From the NCBI RefSeq assembly GCF_023159225.1, contig NC_063188.1, positions 10,189,086-10,253,085 of the forward strand: a DNA stretch of 64,000 nt, given 5' to 3'. Positions within the stretch are counted from its first letter, which is position 1, and every line of letters begins with the position of its first letter. The stretch is from Perognathus longimembris pacificus. Its lineage: Eukaryota > Chordata > Mammalia > Rodentia > Heteromyidae. The notes beneath the pieces were generated by a model. It was given only the letters and a program-made list of their open reading frames with translations. It was not told the origin of the DNA and searched no databases. Shown piece after piece: positions 10,640 through 21,292 of the stretch. The position numbers were made by a program, and so were the translations under genes.

Positions 10640-12330
10640 CCACAAATTTAGCAATTGGTAGGCCTGGGATTCAAATCCAGTTACTCTTAATCCTGAATAA
10701 CCTCAGGGTAGGTAAGGGCCTTGTTTAAAGCCCCATAGAGACAAAAATCCATGGGTATTTCTTTGCTCAGAGATCTTTCCTCTATACTAAGAAGCTACTG
10801 TTACAATTTATAGGGGATTCACTCACTGGGTGTCCAATACTGTCAAGTTTGTCAAACACTGACCAGGTTTGTTCATATACAAGTAGTAACAAATCAAAGG
10901 TATCTGTGTTTGCCCTTGTGTACATTTGAACCTGTGGGGTAAAAAGTTCCCATAGACACATTTTCCCAATTAATAAGTAGGAGAACTGAAAGAGACAATA
11001 ACAAAATAATATGTCCAAAGTACAAAGAGAATGAGTAGAGATCATCATACTCATCTCAGAGTTGGAAAGTGCCTGTCACACAAGTATGTGGTAAAATGGT
11101 TGCAAGTGTTAGCACTGATGATGATGACAATTATTTTGCTTTAATAGAGCAATGAATCTTTTACCGCTTTAATTTTTGCATCCTCAGATGAGGACTTTAG
11201 AGGAAGCATTCATTGTCTTGCTGAAGCAAGTACTACCTGAGCTATTTGCAAATATTGATTCTTCACATGAAGAATGCCTCTCAAAAAGTAGCTGATATTC
11301 TGGAACAAGTTGGTATAACTCAGACTCTAAGTCTTGTGCCTAAACCACAAAGGCTTATAGGTAGAAACATAATGTTCAGTGTATCAATCTTGCACACATT
11401 TTCCATAAGTGGAGAAACTTCTACTCTTACATACTATGCTTGGTGAAGAGCCTGCTTCAACATGGTATGAAGCAATGAACTGCCCAATCCCTGCTATTTT
11501 AAGTATGTAATAGCAAAACCCTGTGACAGTCTAGGAAACTTATCTCTGCAGAATATGCTGACACAGTAGAGTGAAATTACATGGGACCTCATACCTAGAT
11601 TATTTCACAACCAGCATGTTTTATTCATCCTGGCTTGGCTGTATGAATGGGTAATTCTCCTTCTGGATGAAGAGGCACTGTAGCAACAGAATTATAATTT
11701 TTCAAGGAGCATTTTTGAGTCCCTGTTTTGAAATAAGAGGTCATTGGAACTGGAAGAAATTAACAGCTTGCTGGTGTGGCATTCTTTTCACCACTAAAAT
11801 ACAGGCTATGCAGATTCTGGTTTTATTCATCTGTGAACAGTGAATGCAAATAGTGAGCCTTTCCAACTCTCCCATAGCAAAGTAAAGGTAGAACCATTCA
11901 TGGCTCTGAGGTAAAGTTCTAGCTGTAATGGTCCTATGGTTGAAATTGAATAACTGTTGTGTACCTTAGTCTTCTCCTTGAAAAATGGGAAAGCAGAACA
12001 AGATATGGCCTTTAAAGAGGAATAATGAAGAAAGTGCATTTGTCTTACCCCCTACACCAATACTGAGTATTCCCTATTGTCAGGCATAGGGTCAGGCATT
12101 ATTCTGAAAACTAGCAGGAAAGTATGATGAATGCTAAAAATGCATTCTGATTATATTAATATCAATTATGATGCAAAATTCTTGAGAACTGATGAATTAC
12201 TGGTCATAAACTGTACAAAAGAAGAAAGTATACAATATGCTGTTATATTGTGATAGATGTTTTATGCATAGTAGTGGAAAATGTCAAAGTAATCACATGG
12301 AAAAGGGACTGTCTTCTCCATTATGACTAT
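10640..12330. other. Repeat-free non-coding block, 1.7 kb
   Basis: I recognise no rodent repeat. A weak MIR-like stretch may lie near 12050-12130. The 90-codon minus-strand frame at 10782-11054 and the 66-codon plus-strand frame at 11246-11446 lack domain signatures, and I cannot support them as exons. Confidence 0.45.
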
Positions 12331-12337
12331 TCTTTTT

Positions 12338-12568
12338 TCTATTTTTGCCACTACAAAGGCTTGAACTCAGGACCTCATGTATTGTTCAGCTTGCTTGCTT
12401 AGCTGACACTATCCCTTGAGCCATGCCTCCAGCCTACCATTTTACTGGTTATTTTGGAGGTGGAGACTCCTACACTTTTGTGCCTGTGCTGTCTTTCACC
12501 CCAAATCCTCCAAATTTCATCTTCTTGTGTACCTAGCACTATGGTCTGGAGTCACTGGCACCTAGCTC
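12338..12568 (-). mobile_element. Diverged B1/ID composite SINE
   Basis: The antisense order is preserved ('acaaaggcttgaactcaggacct', 'cccttgagccatgcctccagcc', 'tactggttattttggaggtggagactc', 'gtacctagcactatggtctggagtcactgg'). Divergence is high. Confidence 0.75.
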
Positions 12569-12809
12569 AATTTTCACTATTAACACTGTTTTATAGATAT
12601 GAAAACTGAGCTTAGAGAAGTTAATTTTTCCAAGAATATATAGCATGGTGGAAAAACTATGAATCAAATAACTAAATTTCAGAGTGTATGCTTTTTACAT
12701 TGTGAATTTATTGTATTTTTTCCTTTGCTCAATATTCTGTTGCATTTGAAGTGTTAAATGTTTCATTTTATTTTAAATTTTTACATTGAGATGTTTTTAT
12801 GAATATTTA

Positions 12810-13065
12810 AAATAATAATTATTTATTGTCAAAGTGATGTACAGAGGAGTTACAGTTTCATACGTAAGGCAGTGGTACATTTCTTTTACAATTTGTTACC
12901 TCCTCCCTCATTTCCCCCTCCCCCTCCCCCTTTCCCTCTCCCCCCATGATTTGTTCAGTTGGTTTACAGCAAATGGTTTTGTTAGTATTGCTTTTGGAGT
13001 CGTTTGTCTTTTTATCCTTTATCTCTCGATATTCATATTCTCTTTCCCTTCCCTAGTTCATATAT
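12810..13065 (-). mobile_element. LINE-1 3' UTR fragment (copy A)
   Basis: On plus: 'tttattgtcaaagtgatgtacagaggagttacagtttcatacgtaaggc', then the C-rich stretch 12903-12946 (antisense of the L1 polypurine tract). It ends abruptly at the GATA array. Confidence 0.92.
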
Positions 13066-13094
13066 AGATAGATAGATAGATAGATAGATAGATT
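13064..13094. repeat. (GATA)n microsatellite at an L1-L1 junction
   Basis: About seven GATA units lie exactly between two same-orientation L1 3' ends, followed by the T run that is copy B's tail. The array probably derived from an insertion tail or its target duplication. Confidence 0.95.
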
Positions 13095-13365
13095 TTTTTT
13101 ATCAAACTGAATTACAGAGCGGTTACAGTTTCATACATTAGGCATTGGATACATTTCTTGTACTGTTTGTTACCTCGTCCCTCCCCCTCTCCCCCATGAG
13201 TTGTTCAGTTGTTCAGTTCATTTTCACCAAACAGTTTGTAAATATTGCTTTTGTAGTTGTCTTTTTTTACCTTGTGTCTCTGGATTTTGGTATTCCCTTC
13301 CAATTTCCTGGTTCTAATACCAGTATACCCGGTTTCCAATATACTCAGAGAATATACAGAGATAG
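13095..13365 (-). mobile_element. LINE-1 3' UTR fragment (copy B)
   Basis: It is a second 5'-truncated 3' end in the same orientation as copy A ('ttatcaaactgaattacagagcggttacagtttcatacattaggcattgg'). Detail differs: it reads 'atcaaactga' rather than 'gtcaaagtga', which matches the subfamily at 3860 and 41485. Confidence 0.9.
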
Positions 13366-13369
13366 TGTA

Positions 13370-13605
13370 GGTAAGGCATTGGCCTCCTTCCCAAGTTCTA
13401 ATACCATATGGCCTAGTGGTAAAGTGCTTGCCTCATATACATGAAGCCCTGGGTTCAATTCCTCAGCACCACATATATAGAAAAAGCCAGAAGTGGTGCT
13501 GTGGCTCAAGCGATAGAATGCTAGCCTTGACCAAAAAGAAACCAGGGACAGTGCTCAGGCCCTGAGTCCCAAGCCCCAGGCCTGGCTATAAAACCAAACC
13601 AAACA
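13370..13605 (+). mobile_element. Dimeric ID-type SINE
   Basis: Left unit 'tatggcctagtggtaaagtgcttgcctcatatacatgaagccctgggttcaattcctcagcacc', linker 'acatatatagaaaa', right unit 'gtggctcaagcgatagaatgctagccttgacc', and an A-rich tail. The first bases of the left unit are lost or replaced. Confidence 0.88.
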
Positions 13606-13904
13606 AACAAAAAACCCAAATCAATGTTTTTATGAATCTTTATGGAGTAAAATGCAACAACTTTCTACACCCCTACAATTTACAATGATGTAAACATAAT
13701 AATATGCACTTTACGCCCTTAAAAATTAGTCATCTGTATGTATCAGAAACCTTTGTACTCCAAGTTATTTTAAAATATATAATAGGTATAACTATTTATG
13801 ATAAGTAATAGCAATAATTGCTGTTACTACTAAGTTGTCCTATTTTACTATAGAAAATTGGAACAATTTCTTCTTAATAGCATTTTGTTGCCTCTTACTT
13901 CACT

Positions 13905-15010
13905 TCTCTGCCATTCTAAGGCACTATTGGCCATCCTATCATTCCATCCTTATATAATTGACTCTGTAGTTTACACAAGTGCGAGAACCTATGATATTTG
14001 TCTTTCTGTAGCTGAAATATATAATTTAACATAATAACCCACACTTTCATTATTGTTGCTGCAAAATGACAGGATTTAATTATTTTTAATGAAAAAAACC
14101 AATAATATTTCATTATGCATTTATACAAAATGTTCCATATCCATTTATCCATTGGTGAACATTTTGGTGAATTTCATATTTTGACTATCACTAATAATGC
14201 TGTAATCAACCCAGGAGCATATACAGTTCTTCAAATACTCAATTCATTTCATTTGAATATATACCCAGTAGTGGGTTTGCTTGCTTTATAGAGTAGCTTT
14301 ATTTTCAGTATTTAGGGAATCTCCATTACTGTTTTCTGTAGTAGCTTTGCTAATTTACATAAATTTACATCCTCCCCAACCATGTATAAGGATCTTTTTT
14401 CTCCACATTTTCACCAGTATTTATTTATTTTTGACTTTTTGACAGCCATCCATCCTTACTGGAGTGAGATGTTTATTTCATTGTGATTTTGATTGACATT
14501 TCCCTAATGACTAGTGATATTGAGTATTTTTCGCATACCTATTGGCCATTTGTATGTTTTGTTTGGAAAAGGGCCTATTCAGATCTTCAACCCACTTTAG
14601 AGCTGTATTATTTGTTTTTTGATGTTATGTTTTTGAGATCCTTATGTATTCTGAATATGATTCTTCTTTTGGATAAAGAGTTGGAAAATATTTTCAATTG
14701 TCTTTTCACTCTATCAATTGTTTCCTTTGTTGTATAGAAGCTTTTTAATGGGATATACTTTCATTTTCTACACTTTTGGAGTCCTGTCCATATTTTGCTT
14801 ACATTAATATCTTGAAGTGCTTTTCCCTATGTTTTAATATAGTGATTTTGTGGTTTCTGACAATATTTATGCCTTTGATACATTTTGAGTTGATTTAGTA
14901 TTTGGTGAATCGAAGGGCTCTAGCTTCTTCTGCAAGTTCATAACCAATTCTGCTAACAACATATCAGTTAGCTACATAACATGTTCTCTATTTTTCACCC
15001 TCAGTTTAGC
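13905..15010 (-). mobile_element. Old LINE-1 ORF2 relic
   Basis: The plus strand shows the antisense ORF2 end: 'ccattggtgaacattttggtgaatttcatatt', 'atacccagtagtgggtttgc', 'acattttcaccagtatttattta', 'actggagtgagatg', 'acatttccctaatgactagtgatattgagta', 'attggccatttgtatg'. Many indels have destroyed the frames, so this is an older insertion than 6640-8205. Confidence 0.75.
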
Positions 15011-15171
15011 TATTGGTTTTAATGTCAGTAACATGGAGTTTTCTTACAGTATATTTTTTCATGTAAAACATTACTTTTAATCATAATATATTAATTTTAA
15101 AACTAAAGGGTTTCACCATGACATTTCTATACATGCATTTTGGTATTATTCACTCCATCAACGACTCTGTC

Positions 15172-15411
15172 TTATTCCTTCCCTTTTTCTCTTCTACCCT
15201 TCTCCTTCCATATCTGCATTGTCTCTATTTTGCTTTGATTTGAAAATAATTTTTCTTTACACAAGAAATAAAATGTGCAGTAGTTCTCTTCAGGACATGG
15301 GTTTATTTTACCTTCTATGGTGATCTCCAGCTTCATCCATTTTCCTGCAAACAATATAATTTCATTTTTCTTTATGGCTGAGTAAATATCCATTGCATAT
15401 CTATATATCAC
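15172..15411 (-). pseudogene. L1 ORF2 extreme C-terminus remnant
   Basis: The frame on the minus strand begins 'YRYAMDIYSAIKKNEIILFAGKWMKLE', the ORF2p motif YxxTMEYYSAIKKNE...W(M/T)xLE. It continues into untranslated sequence, giving a 79-codon open stretch only partly homologous to ORF2p. It has no function. Confidence 0.85.
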
Positions 15412-15520
15412 ATTTTCTTTATCCTTTCATCCATTAGTGGGCACCTAGACTTGCTAAATAATTTTATTATTATTAGAACTGCTATGATAAACATGAACAC
15501 AATGGTGTCTATATAGTAAG

Positions 15521-15794
15521 CTGATTTTGATTCTCCTTTATGTTGTCTTGATGCTGGTATGGGGCTTGAACACAGGGCCTCATATATTTGCTTAGATTTT
15601 TTGCTTAAGGCTGGTGCTCTACCACTTGATCCTTGCTTCTATTTCCTAATCTGGATTGTTGCTGGTCCACTGGAGATAAGTCTCTTAGATTTGTCTGCCA
15701 GGACAAGCCATGAACCTCAATACTCCAACACCAGCCTTCTGAGTAACTAGGACAACAGATGTGAAACACTGATGCCTGGCCTGATTTTGATTCT
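15521..15794 (-). mobile_element. B1/ID composite SINE inside L1, with target duplication
   Basis: The insert 15535-15780 is the antisense composite SINE ('tgctggtatggggcttgaacacagggcct', 'gatccttgcttct', 'tgagtaactaggacaacagatgtgaaacactgatgcctggc'). The flanks are a 14 bp direct repeat, ctgattttgattct, at 15521-15534 and 15781-15794. It interrupts the L1 ORF2 relic, so it is the later event. Confidence 0.92.
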
Positions 15795-16184
15795 TTTATA
15801 TTTTTAGGTAGATACTCAGAAATGATAAGGCTGAATCATGAGAAAATTCTACTGGGAGTTCTATATGAGCATCCATGCTGATTTTCATTGTTGCTAGACT
15901 TATTTACATTCCCACCTATAGTGAATAACGGCTCCTTCTTCCACCTCCGGAATCCTCACCAGCATTTGTTGTTATAGGTTTTCTTGTTGATAGCCATTCT
16001 GACTGGGGTGAGACAGTATAGATTTGATTTGCATCTCTCTTATGGGTAAGGATGTTGTACATTTTTCATATACTTATTAGCCATTTGTGTTTCTTCATTT
16101 GAAAAGTTTCCCCTGTGTTCCATTGTCCATTTATTGATTGAATTGTTATTTCTATATTCCATATATTAACTCTTTCTTTATTGA

Positions 16185-16527
16185 ATATCTTGCACCTGTT
16201 TTTCCTCATTCTATACTATCTCCTCAATCCCCTCCTGTGATTTTCCTCCTCTGACCCTCCCCCGAAATTGTAAAGTTCATTTGCAACATAGTGTCTTGTG
16301 AGTATTGCTGTTGCATTGGTTCACCCTCTTTCCTTTGTCTCACCATTTTGTTATTCCCCTTCCTTTCTCCAAATCAGATAAACATATATACAAGACACAG
16401 GGTACCAACATCAAAAACAGTGACAACAGGGGATAAACCAAAGGAAAAAAATGAAAGAAAAAAGAAATAACTTTACATAGTATATATAAGAAAAAGGCTT
16501 GTAGAAGGTTTCAATTTTGTGCAATCT
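16185..16527 (-). mobile_element. LINE-1 3' UTR fragment
   Basis: The antisense 3' UTR lacks its final tail part. It shows 'gtaaagttcatttgcaacatagtgtcttgtgagtattgctgttgcattggttcaccctc', then 'aagacacagggtaccaacatcaaaaacagtgacaacaggggataaacc'. It probably resumes past the SINE to about 16850. Confidence 0.8.
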
Positions 16528-16765
16528 CATTGGTCAGTTCTTCTTTTTTTTTTTTTGGCCAGTCCTGGGGCTTGGACTCAGGGCCTGAGCACTGTCCCTG
16601 GCTTCTCCTTTGCTCAAGGCTAGCACTCTGCCACTTGAGCCACAGCGCCACTTCTGGCCATTTTTCTGTATATGTGGTGCTGGGGAATCGAACCCAGGGC
16701 CTCATGTATACAAGGCAAGCACTCTAGCCACTAGGCCATATCCCCAGCCCCATTGGTCAGTTCTT
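16528..16765 (-). mobile_element. Dimeric ID-type SINE with perfect target duplication
   Basis: The insert 16543-16750 is a low-divergence antisense dimer ('ggccagtcctggggcttggactcagggcctgag' ... 'aagcactctagccactaggccatatccccagcccc'). It is flanked by a perfect 15 bp duplication, cattggtcagttctt, at 16528-16542 and 16751-16765. It is recent on the scale of this window. Confidence 0.96.
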
Positions 16766-17192
16766 GCTGTTATTTACTTAGGTACTGGAGTCCTCTTTCT
16801 GTCTAGAGCCTGGTAGTGCACTGGCTATTGTAAACTCATTATTACTGTGTTTCACAAGAATAATCTCATTGTTTCCTCTTTGTAGATGAGAAAACAAAGG
16901 CTAAGAAAGATAATGTAGACAGATATGGGGAGATGGAATGAACAATACATAAAGATAGACAAAGACAAAGCCTTGCCCAAGGGCCATGTAGTTGGAAGAG
17001 AAAATTTCACAGTAGTATCAGAAAAACCCACTGAGGTAAGACTACAGGGGTTCTGGGATTCTATACTCCTGACAATCAAGAGTTAATCAAATTTCCTGAG
17101 TAGGCAGAAAGGAGATAAATCGAACTGTGTGTGAGGAAGATTTTCAGGCAATAATGTGCAAGTATGGACTGAAGAGAGGAGGCTGGAATAAG
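16766..17192. other. Non-coding segment with a possible MIR scrap
   Basis: 16835-16900 ('ctcattgtttcctctttgtagatgagaaaacaaaggctaag') resembles the MIR core in plus orientation but is short. The rest is unremarkable. Confidence 0.4.
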
Positions 17193-17266
17193 TTAAGTTG
17201 CTATTTCTTATAAATACCACATGCTAACTGATTGCGCCACTGGAGCTCCATTAAGTTGCTATTTCT
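17193..17266 (-). pseudogene. Retro-inserted 5' half of tRNA-Ile(UAU)
   Basis: A 42-base insert (17209-17250) lies between two perfect 16 bp copies of ttaagttgctatttct (17193-17208 and 17251-17266). On the minus strand the insert reads 'tgga', then 38 bases starting 'gctccagtggcgcaatcagt' and ending 'ggtatttata'. From memory this matches the 5' part of mammalian tRNA-Ile(UAU) at about 33 of 38 positions, with differences mostly of the C-to-T/G-to-A type. It covers the acceptor 5' strand, the D arm and the 5' anticodon stem. It stops after the base following the UAU anticodon, which is where nuclear tRNA introns lie. No A tail is present. It cannot make a tRNA because the 3' half is absent. 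Confidence 0.82.
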
Positions 17267-17479
17267 ATAGTCCAAACATTGTGCAACAGGGCACAAACCA
17301 AAGATCTGAGTTAGAAGCCAGATACTTTTGTCCTTGTTATTCTCCCTTTCTTGATCATCAATTCTATCTACTGTAGAATGAGAATGATAATAGAATGTGG
17401 CTATCTATCAAGGATACTGTGGAAAGTGCACAAAACAAAATTGGTAAAAATGTTTGGCCCAGTGCCTAATTTCCAGTAG

Positions 17480-17950
17480 TCTTATTGAGATTGCTTTAGT
17501 TTGGACTGCTCTAACAAAAAATACTTTAGACTATAGCCAGGTACTGGTGGCTCATACCTGTAATCCTAGCTCTTTGGGAGGTTGAGATCTGAGAATCGTG
17601 GCTTGAAGCCAACCTGGCTTCACAAACCAGAAAGTTTGTGAGACTCTTATCTCCAATAAACTACTCAGAAAAAGGTGGGAGTGGTGCTGTGGCTCAAGGG
17701 GTTTTGGTCTAGCCTTCAGTACACAGAAACTCAAAGCCAGTGTCCAGGCCCCGCGTTCAAGCCCTGGGACCAGAAAGTAAAGCCCTCAAATACCCTTTAT
17801 AATTTACCCATAATATAAATTTATTTGTCATAGTTCTGAAGTGTAGTAATTCCAAGATCAAGGCACCAGCAAATTTGACGTCTTACAAAAGTTTGTTCTT
17901 TCCTTTTAAGATAGCTCCCTATGGCTGTATTCCCATACTGTAGAAAGCAC
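17480..17950 (-). mobile_element. MLT1-type MaLR LTR relic, split by a SINE
   Basis: The plus strand carries the antisense MLT1 3' end: 'agtttggactgctctaacaaaaaatactttagac' before the SINE. After it comes 'aatataaatttatttgtcatagttctgaagtg...ccaagatcaaggcaccagcaaatttg'. Compare consensus 'ctgctataacaaaataccatagac...aatttatttctcacagttctggagg...ccaagatcaaggtgcc'. It is an old endogenous-retrovirus-like LTR with no coding capacity. Confidence 0.7.
17536..17795 (+). mobile_element. B1/ID composite SINE inside MLT1
   Basis: It begins 'agccaggtactggtggctcatacctgtaatcctagc', has the linker 'ttatctccaataaactactcag' and the right unit 'gtggctcaaggggttttggtctagcc', and ends 'cgttcaagccctgggacc'. It contains a small tandem-like expansion 'cctggcttcacaaaccag' in the left unit. 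Confidence 0.87.
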
Positions 17951-17977
17951 CAAAAGAAAAAATAGATAAACTTGTTT

Positions 17978-18175
17978 CCTTTTTTTGCCAGTCCTGGAGC
18001 TTGGACTCAGGGCCGGTGCACTGTCCCTGGCTTCTTTTTGCTCAAGGCTAGCACTTTACCACTTGAGCCACAGCATCTCTTCCAGCTTCTTCTGTTTGTG
18101 TGGTGTGAGGAATAGAACCCAGGGCTTCGTGCATGCTAGGCAAGCTCTCTACCACTAATCCACATCCCTAGTCCT
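17978..18175 (-). mobile_element. Dimeric ID-type SINE
   Basis: T tail 'cctttttttgccagtcctggagcttggactcaggg', right unit, 'cttctgtttgtgtggtg' linker and left unit 'gaatagaacccagggcttcgtgcatgctaggcaagctctctaccactaatccacatccc'. Moderate divergence. Confidence 0.88.
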
Positions 18176-18185
18176 CTTTCTTTTT

Positions 18186-18325
18186 AAAGACAGTCTCTCA
18201 CTATGTAGCCAAAGCTGATCTGGGACTCATTATATGGCCTTGGTTGGCTTGGAATGAAAAATAATCCTGCCTCTGCTTCGTAAATGCTGAGATTGCAGGT
18301 GTGTGCTACCAGGTTTGGTTGAAAC
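18186..18325 (-). mobile_element. B1 SINE
   Basis: The plus strand reads 'taaagacagtctctcactatgtagccaaagctgatctgggactc ... ctgcctctgcttcgtaaatgctgagattgcaggtgtgtgctacca', a clear 7SL-derived B1 in antisense, including the internal duplication region of rodent B1. It follows the preceding SINE directly. Confidence 0.88.
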
Positions 18326-18399
18326 TCTTTCATAAAAGCATTGATCTCATTTGTGAGGGTAGCACCTATCCTTTTGATTTCATTCTCCAAGGGCCCTAT

Positions 18400-20335
18400 G
18401 TCTTAATACTATTGTAGAGAAGATTGTTTCAGCACAAATTTGGAAAAAATACAAATATTAATATAGTTTTTTCATTAAAATATGCTGAAATCTGCTTCAA
18501 ATTTTTACATTAATACAGGTTTGGCATGGTTAGAGTTTAGCCTGAAAGTGGCAAGGGATATGGGAAAACGTGGAATAAGTATTTAACTATAAAATAGTGA
18601 TACACAGAAGGTTTTGCCAATTAATGCAGAAAGATTTACAAAAGAAATACACATATCATGTGAATTATAGTCTTTCTAGGGTTTTGTTAGAATACAAAGA
18701 CATTGATGTTGGGTTTGTAATATCAGTATTTATTATTTAAACATTCAGTGTATTGATTTCATATCTCCAAAAAACTTTCTATTCAGTAAGCAGTGAGATG
18801 AAAGATTTTTAGGTAAAGCAAGAGTTTTGAGAATACATCAAAATGAGTCCTAAAATGAAAGATCGATTTTCATATTTACAATCTTTTATGCTATGATTCT
18901 GGAAGATTTACATTTTCATCATATTTTGTGAACTGACATTAATATATTAAGTCTGATATTTAATTAAAGGGAGGTTGTCTGCTCATGTAATTGCTGTCCA
19001 GGGTAATTAGTCACTTGTCTTGATAGATAAAGCTGTACATTGCTATCCCAAACCCATGTCATCCATTTGATACATAAATCAGGCCCTGGAGAAAATGAGC
19101 TCAGAAATTCAAAACATTGAACATGCTTTTGATTTCGACATTCATTTCATAATATAAAAAGTGTTGGAGGCTTAAAATGTGAACCTTTGAGTTTTTTTTC
19201 TTAACATGAGGTCATTAGTTGATCATTGAAAGTGCTGTATATGCTACATAGTTAATTTTATAATAAAGTTGGCTAGCGCCTGGATATATGGCTAATTATT
19301 CTATTTTCTAAAACAAGACTTGTTATTATAATTACTAAGGCAAACAAAATTCCCGTACAAATATAAATCCAAATTAAATCTTTCCTGTGTCTTAGGTATT
19401 TATTACAGAAGCAATTGGTAGTATCCAATGGGACTAATTCACTTTACTTTTTCTTCTTTTTCACTTTACAGTAGCAATCAAGCTTTCTTATGGATAACTC
19501 CAGTCTTGATTCTATTTAATCCTCTAGGTCGTATTTCAAATCTAAAGCTTGAGCCTAATCCTGGAATGTGTTATTAGTTAGATTTCAAATATATAAATAA
19601 AAAACAGAGCATATTTATTTCCTCAGGAGGTTTATGGTGGTGATAACCATAATAGATTAATCATTTATGATGTCTCTTTACACTCATTTGTTATGTATTT
19701 CTGAATAAAATATAAGAAAAATGATGCATCCCTTGAGATGATAAAGTTTGGTAGCTACTGCACTACAGATGATAGTGTTGATGGGAAAGATAAACAAAAT
19801 GATACATCTAGTCTTAGATAGAACACAAACATCCCAACAGATAAGATTCAGAAGCGAAAAGCTAAAGTGCGATTAGGGGTAAGTGTTGGCAAGCTTTTGT
19901 TGATGATAAACAATGATCGCCTATGATTTAGTCCTCTAGGGTAAGGTACCTAAAGTGTGTCATATATGAGGAGGAATCAGGATACACTCAAAGCTCAAAA
20001 TAAGAGCTGGGAATGATGAGCATAGAAGTTTATCTGGCTTCACGCAAGGAAGCTTCAACATATCACCTGAGACCACAGCCTTCCAAGATATCTGTATAAG
20101 GAGGACAGAAATACAGCCTCCTGACAAAGGAATAATCCAACTTGTCCATTTGTTCGATGAAATGATCTATCATATCTTCAAGACTATCACTGTGTAGAGA
20201 CTTCATACTGACCATATAAGATCTAGTTATAAAAATAAGGAATTTTATGGCTCAATGGAGAGGAAAACAAAAAAGTACACGAGAAATAGGAATAGTAAAA
20301 GAAACACAAATGGTCCGTTGGCATACTATGCTTTT
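18400..20335. promoter_or_regulatory. Repeat-free AT-rich block; candidate conserved non-coding element
   Basis: This is nearly 2 kb without any recognised repeat, in a window where repeats otherwise recur every few hundred bases. It carries clustered ATTA/TAATTA homeodomain-type sites, for example at 18961-18966, 18988-18994, 19004-19010, 19249-19255, 19290-19296 and 19329-19335. No open frame of note exists. Regulatory function is inferred from repeat exclusion and motif content; AT richness alone produces many such sites. The best core by eye is about 18880-19700. Confidence 0.4.
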
Positions 20336-21292
20336 TATTGCATAAAATATTTTTATTAATATGCTGCCTATTAATGGGCAGTGCGACACTCCCTCTCATC
20401 TATATTGTATCCAATTATTAAGTCCAATTACCTTATTCCCCCCCCCCCACATTCTTCCTAATCTCTAGTAGTCACTAGTCCATGTCCAAGTCGACTTATC
20501 TTTGCTTGCAGTTATAAAAGAGAGCATCCAGCAATTGAATACATATGTGACCTGAAAAACTTACATTCACAGAGCAAGCTGGAATGAGTTGAGATCAGAA
20601 CCAGAACTAGAACTTGAATCATCTGATACTGGTATTAGCTGAGCTTGGCTGTTCTGCCACTCCAAATAGAAAGAGGCATTGGAGACAATTTCCTTTAATA
20701 TCACCATGTAATAAGTTTTGTACTGTATTCTGTTTATTCCCATTTTGTTTTCAATTCAGGAAAACATAAGGTCCAAATCCCAATGGGAAATGAGAACTAT
20801 GCTGGCTTCAAGATCATTAGTGCTGTTAGCACGGAGGCAGGCAATAAAATGGCCCCTTAAATAGTTTGCTGACTTGCTTCCTCTTGAGCTAGAACAGCCT
20901 ACTCATACCGTTGACTTCTGTCTGGTTAGTTGTTAATCCAGCCAGGTTAGATAATGGAGTAGAGAAGAATAAGCTTTCACACATCCTTCTCAGATCATTA
21001 ACTTACTAGCAATGGATTGATGGGGTAGGTCAGTGCTATTAAGAGGAAAATTGGATGCATCCTTTGAGCTATACGTGAAGCAAAAGACAATCAGCTTCTA
21101 GACAGAGGGAGAGAGACAGTGGCTACAGGTGGATTCCTGTCAAAATCCATCCTTTGTACCTAGAATTCTACCTTGTACCTAATAATCTTCATTCAGTGCC
21201 AAGATTTGAGGACCCCTACCAACCATCATGGAAGATAGTTCTCTGAGAAAAGTTCTCTATACCACTAGATTAAAGGAGGCCTGCCACTGGTT
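20336..21292. other. Non-coding segment, nothing recognised
   Basis: This is unique-looking sequence, apart from a C run at 20440-20450. No repeat, RNA gene or exon could be supported. Confidence 0.45.

Larger units (their letters stand above)
15080..16175 (-). mobile_element. Old LINE-1 3' end, split by a SINE
   Basis: The antisense 3' UTR starts 'actaaagggtttcaccatgacatttctatacatgc' and runs into the ORF2 end ('tttctttatggctgagtaaatatccattgcatat'). It resumes after the SINE at 15535-15780 with 'ttaggtagatactcagaaatgataaggctgaatcatg'. It abuts 13905-15010, another L1 piece in the same orientation. Confidence 0.8.
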
